Assembly (NCBI GenBank): GCA_030262725.1
Contig: JAJSZS010000004.1
Span: 1-64,000, forward strand
Origin: Candidatus Desulfofervidus auxilii
GTDB taxonomy: Bacteria > Desulfobacterota > Desulfofervidia > Desulfofervidales > Desulfofervidaceae
Direction: 5' to 3'
DNA length: 64,000 nucleotides
Positions 61,715 to 64,000 of the stretch are shown piece after piece. The notes beneath the pieces are model-generated. The model did not search any database, was not told the DNA's origin, and worked only from the letters and a program-made list of their open reading frames with translations. Within the stretch, counting starts at the first letter, position 1. Every line of letters starts with the position of its first letter. Made by a program: the position numbers and the translations under genes.

Positions 61715-62842
61715 TTAAAAGTTAGAACTGCCATGATAGTGACATTCTGAGCATGGTTTTCCAGTATGATCTCTATAATGGCAACGCAAACAAAGTGTTT
61801 TCCAACCATCATGAGTATCTGCTGTAACATTAGTAATATTGCCATTCACTTCTTTTCTTATTAAATACTTATATGAATAAGAACCATGAGGTTCATGACA
61901 ATCCAGACAGGATAAGACATAATTAGATACAGCAGTTACATCATAAGGAGGCTTTATTATAGGTTGTCCATCACGATAATCTCTACTTCTTATTGCATTT
62001 CCATGTTTATCTGTATTCCAATTTATAGGGGTATGAGAAAGACCATAACTGCCCATATCATAAACATGACAGTCTTGACAGAAGCTAACATAATCAATAG
62101 TTTTTTGTGCTTGAGTATTTAAATCACAACTAGCACCATCTGGTTCACAAGCAGTAGTACTATTATGACGATAAGGTGCCTGATATTTATTAGGAGCATA
62201 ATCATTCATTGTCTGAGTCCAAAGCTCATTATGAGCAGAAGGTTTAGATATGGCAGAATAATTAGGATCACCTGGATTTTCTTTATTTCTTCTGGCTAAA
62301 TGAGGATTGTGGCAGGCACAACAGGGATTTGAATCTTCTTTGAACCAGGAAGAAAAATTTGTTTTAGCAAAGTCCCAAACATCATAAAGATTATGGTAAG
62401 AATTTTGATTGAATGCCTCATATATACTGTCAATGCTAGAATCAGTATATCCACCAAAAGTGCGGCTATAATTATAATTAGTAAAATTTGGTGTTTGTAA
62501 ACTAGTTGCATCAGTGTAACAATGACAATAAAAGCAAAAATTATCAGATTGTTCATAAGAACCTGTAGATTTACCACTAAAATTGTCTGCAAAAAGACAG
62601 AATGCAGAAGCATCTCCTGATGAAGGCGTTGGCTCTCCTCCATCAATACTTGCATGCTGCTCATGACAATGAGCACAGTTACCTCTAGCATAGCCACTTA
62701 ATTCAGTCACATCTCTTTTTACACCATAACTGTTATTACCATGGGCAGAATTAAGATAAGGGCCAGCTATGACTATGTGGCTAGTGTTTAAAACCAAAAT
62801 AATTGAGATTATAAGAGAAAGTTTTTGAATCCAATCTTTCAT
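61715..62842 (-). CDS. Seven-heme c-type cytochrome, second family
   Basis: 375 residues with a signal peptide (IISIILVLNTSHIVIAG). Heme sites are CAHCH, CFYCH, CCACH, CQDCH, CLDCH, CLRCH and CSECH, seven in all. It begins with AHGNNSYGV and includes ARGNCAHCHEQHAS, DCHEPHGSYSYKYLIRKE and a dense C-terminal pair (LCLRCHYRDHTGKPCSECH). The loops are rich in Asn, Tyr and Ser, typical of surface-exposed cytochromes. It is not closely related to the 340/350-residue pair. It begins 9 bp after the preceding cytochrome stop with a TAGGAGAG site, so both are on one transcript. Probable outer-surface or periplasmic electron carrier. Confidence 0.93.
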   Translation of the reverse strand: MKDWIQKLSLIISIILVLNTSHIVIAGPYLNSAHGNNSYGVKRDVTELSGYARGNCAHCHEQHASIDGGEPTPSSGDASAFCLFADNFSGKSTGSYEQSDNFCFYCHCYTDATSLQTPNFTNYNYSRTFGGYTDSSIDSIYEAFNQNSYHNLYDVWDFAKTNFSSWFKEDSNPCCACHNPHLARRNKENPGDPNYSAISKPSAHNELWTQTMNDYAPNKYQAPYRHNSTTACEPDGASCDLNTQAQKTIDYVSFCQDCHVYDMGSYGLSHTPINWNTDKHGNAIRSRDYRDGQPIIKPPYDVTAVSNYVLSCLDCHEPHGSYSYKYLIRKEVNGNITNVTADTHDGWKTLCLRCHYRDHTGKPCSECHYHGSSNF

Positions 62843-62851
62843 AAATCTCTC

Positions 62852-63904
62852 CTAATCCTTTGTTGTATGGCAAACATTACACCCATTTGTTCCACTACCT
62901 GGCCATCCTTGATAATCCCAACGCAATATATCTGGATAAGGAGAAGCATGTGGACGATGACAGGAAAGACAAGAAACTTGATCCTGTCCTGGTGTTACAG
63001 TTGAGCTAGCTCCTGTCATACTTGTTAAAGTGCTTTCAAGTCTAGCTATAGGAGCTAAAGGATTATATGTTGTATAATTTGCATATTCACCACTATTTGG
63101 TAAGGCAATATCTGATGGATGCCTTTTCCAATGCTCAGTATTTTCTCCATAAAATCCCCAATGACATGCAGCACAAAATCTACTTATAGAATGAGATTTA
63201 CCTGAATAATCCCCTGAACTAGCAGCACCACAATATTCATTATGGTCACTTGAGCTTACATCATATTCCCAATCATCATCTTCTATACCTGCAACCCCAT
63301 AAAAATTATAACTACCTTGCTGGAAAGTATATGGATGGAAAGAGTCAAGGCTTAAAAACCTATATTTAACTTCCTCATCATCACCTACAACTGGGCCACT
63401 ATCATCTCCATGATGTTTTGGATTATGACAAAAGATACATTTAGTAAGCTCCATATTACCACTACCATGACAACTACTGCAGGTTTTACCACTCACAAAA
63501 CCAGGGGTTTGAGTAAAATTTGGATCTTTACTTACGCCAGGAATAGCAGTTACATTATGACCACATCCATCACAGCCATTGGCTACCCAATAAAAATTTC
63601 CACCTGCTAATGGATTTGTTGGCTCTTGGGTATTATAAACAATGGGAACACTGCTTTTTCCACTTCCTGCACCAATTTCCTTTATGGTTTGACTATCGTT
63701 TGAAGAATGACACCCTACACAGTCATTTACTAATAAATATTCTCTTGGCCCACCTTTCTCCCAATAAGATGGCCATGGACTTTGACTGGAATGCATTGTA
63801 TGACAATTTGAACAAACACCTGTTACCTTAGCCAGAAGATAGGTAGGAAATAAACAAATAATTAATAAAAATACTATTAAATAACTTTTTTTTTGTTCAT
63901 ACAT
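62852..63904 (-). CDS. Seven-heme c-type cytochrome (cluster paralogue B)
   Basis: 350 residues from ATG 63904. The frame is open to 63940, but a promoter (TTGACA/17/TAAAAA) covers that stretch and puts the transcript start at this ATG, which also begins the signal peptide (YLIVFLLIICLFPTYLLA). Heme sites are CSNCH, CVGCH, CSSCH, CIFCH, CAACH, CLSCH and CNVCH; CDGCGH is additional and probably not heme. It closely matches the cytochrome at 46140-47162 in the same orientation, 16.7 kb away. The N-terminal fifth and the last 20 residues differ most. It is the first gene of the whole cytochrome cluster. Confidence 0.93.
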   Translation of the reverse strand: MYEQKKSYLIVFLLIICLFPTYLLAKVTGVCSNCHTMHSSQSPWPSYWEKGGPREYLLVNDCVGCHSSNDSQTIKEIGAGSGKSSVPIVYNTQEPTNPLAGGNFYWVANGCDGCGHNVTAIPGVSKDPNFTQTPGFVSGKTCSSCHGSGNMELTKCIFCHNPKHHGDDSGPVVGDDEEVKYRFLSLDSFHPYTFQQGSYNFYGVAGIEDDDWEYDVSSSDHNEYCGAASSGDYSGKSHSISRFCAACHWGFYGENTEHWKRHPSDIALPNSGEYANYTTYNPLAPIARLESTLTSMTGASSTVTPGQDQVSCLSCHRPHASPYPDILRWDYQGWPGSGTNGCNVCHTTKD

Positions 63905-63911
63905 CACATTT

Positions 63912-63940
63912 TTTTTACTGCCTATCTTTATTTTTGTCAA
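63912..63940 (-). promoter_or_regulatory. Promoter of the cytochrome cluster, leaderless geometry
   Basis: Minus strand: TTGACA (63940-63935), 17 nt, TAAAAA (63917-63912), 7 nt, ATG 63904. The last 60 bp of the window contain no gene. Confidence 0.55.
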
Positions 63941-64000
63941 TTTATCTCTTCATATTATATCGGAAAAAAATATTCTTTTGTCCGACATTTAAAATTCAAA

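Noticed and set aside
46140-63904. CDECGH and CDGCGH in the two paralogous cytochromes as an eighth heme site
   Set aside because: The histidine is displaced by one residue and the third family member retains only GH without cysteines, so the histidine is more likely a distal ligand.
63960-63990. Imperfect hairpin CGGA...TCCG near the right edge
   Set aside because: Only four plus four pairs with a mismatch and an A/T core; too weak to call a terminator and its context is cut off.

Overview
The window is AT-rich, densely packed bacterial chromosome. Three sets of genes suggest a low-GC, probably thermophilic, sulfate- or metal-respiring bacterium of the former Deltaproteobacteria/Thermodesulfobacteria sphere: six multiheme c-type cytochrome genes, a System II cytochrome maturation pair (ResB/CcsA), and an outer-membrane β-barrel/lipoprotein gene cluster. 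Syntrophic sulfate reducers of the Desulfofervidus type come to mind. The taxon is an inference; no rRNA is present to settle it.

Layout. 0-0.4 kb: an AAA ATPase fragment cut by the window edge. 0.55-10.2 kb: a cas4-cas1-cas2 adaptation module followed by a very large CRISPR array (114 repeats, 113 spacers by manual count), with no effector genes in view. 10.3-12.7 kb: ccsA, resB and tatA on the minus strand. 12.8-17.2 kb: a plus-strand run of murJ, an unknown gene, queE, a macro-domain gene, mog, an unknown gene and DUF1992. 17.3-21.7 kb: a large MalT/BTAD-type regulator and a degenerate PAS kinase. 21.7-28.8 kb: an NHL protein, ychF, tRNA-Ala, and glmU-glmS-LigD phosphoesterase-uppP. 28.9-36.3 kb: a signalling operon (HTH-REC, CheD-HDOD, CheR, hybrid kinase with a probable N-terminal frameshift, orphan DHp domain, REC-kinase). 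36.3-46.1 kb: RNase P RNA, zinc-ribbon protein, Nif3, tRNA-Met and assorted housekeeping or unknown genes, including a possible divergent sliding clamp.

46.1-63.9 kb is the most striking part: an almost entirely minus-strand cluster encoding six multiheme cytochromes (7, 7, 26, 16, 5-6 and 7 heme sites, 68 canonical CxxCH in total). With them are a 683-residue outer-membrane β-barrel carrying a discoidin-like insertion, a YVTN β-propeller lipoprotein, three CsgG-like/OmpA envelope proteins, a two-parvulin chaperone and an NHL protein. Together they look like a machine that carries electrons across the cell envelope. Near-identical 7-heme paralogues bracket the cluster, and a toxin-antitoxin pair sits inside it.

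Across the window many first-of-operon genes share one promoter geometry: a TTGACA-like box, 17 nt, a -10 box, then 6-7 nt directly to the start codon. This predicts leaderless mRNAs. Downstream operon genes mostly use Shine-Dalgarno sites instead. This geometry also decides several start codons (cas1, murJ, the first cytochrome).
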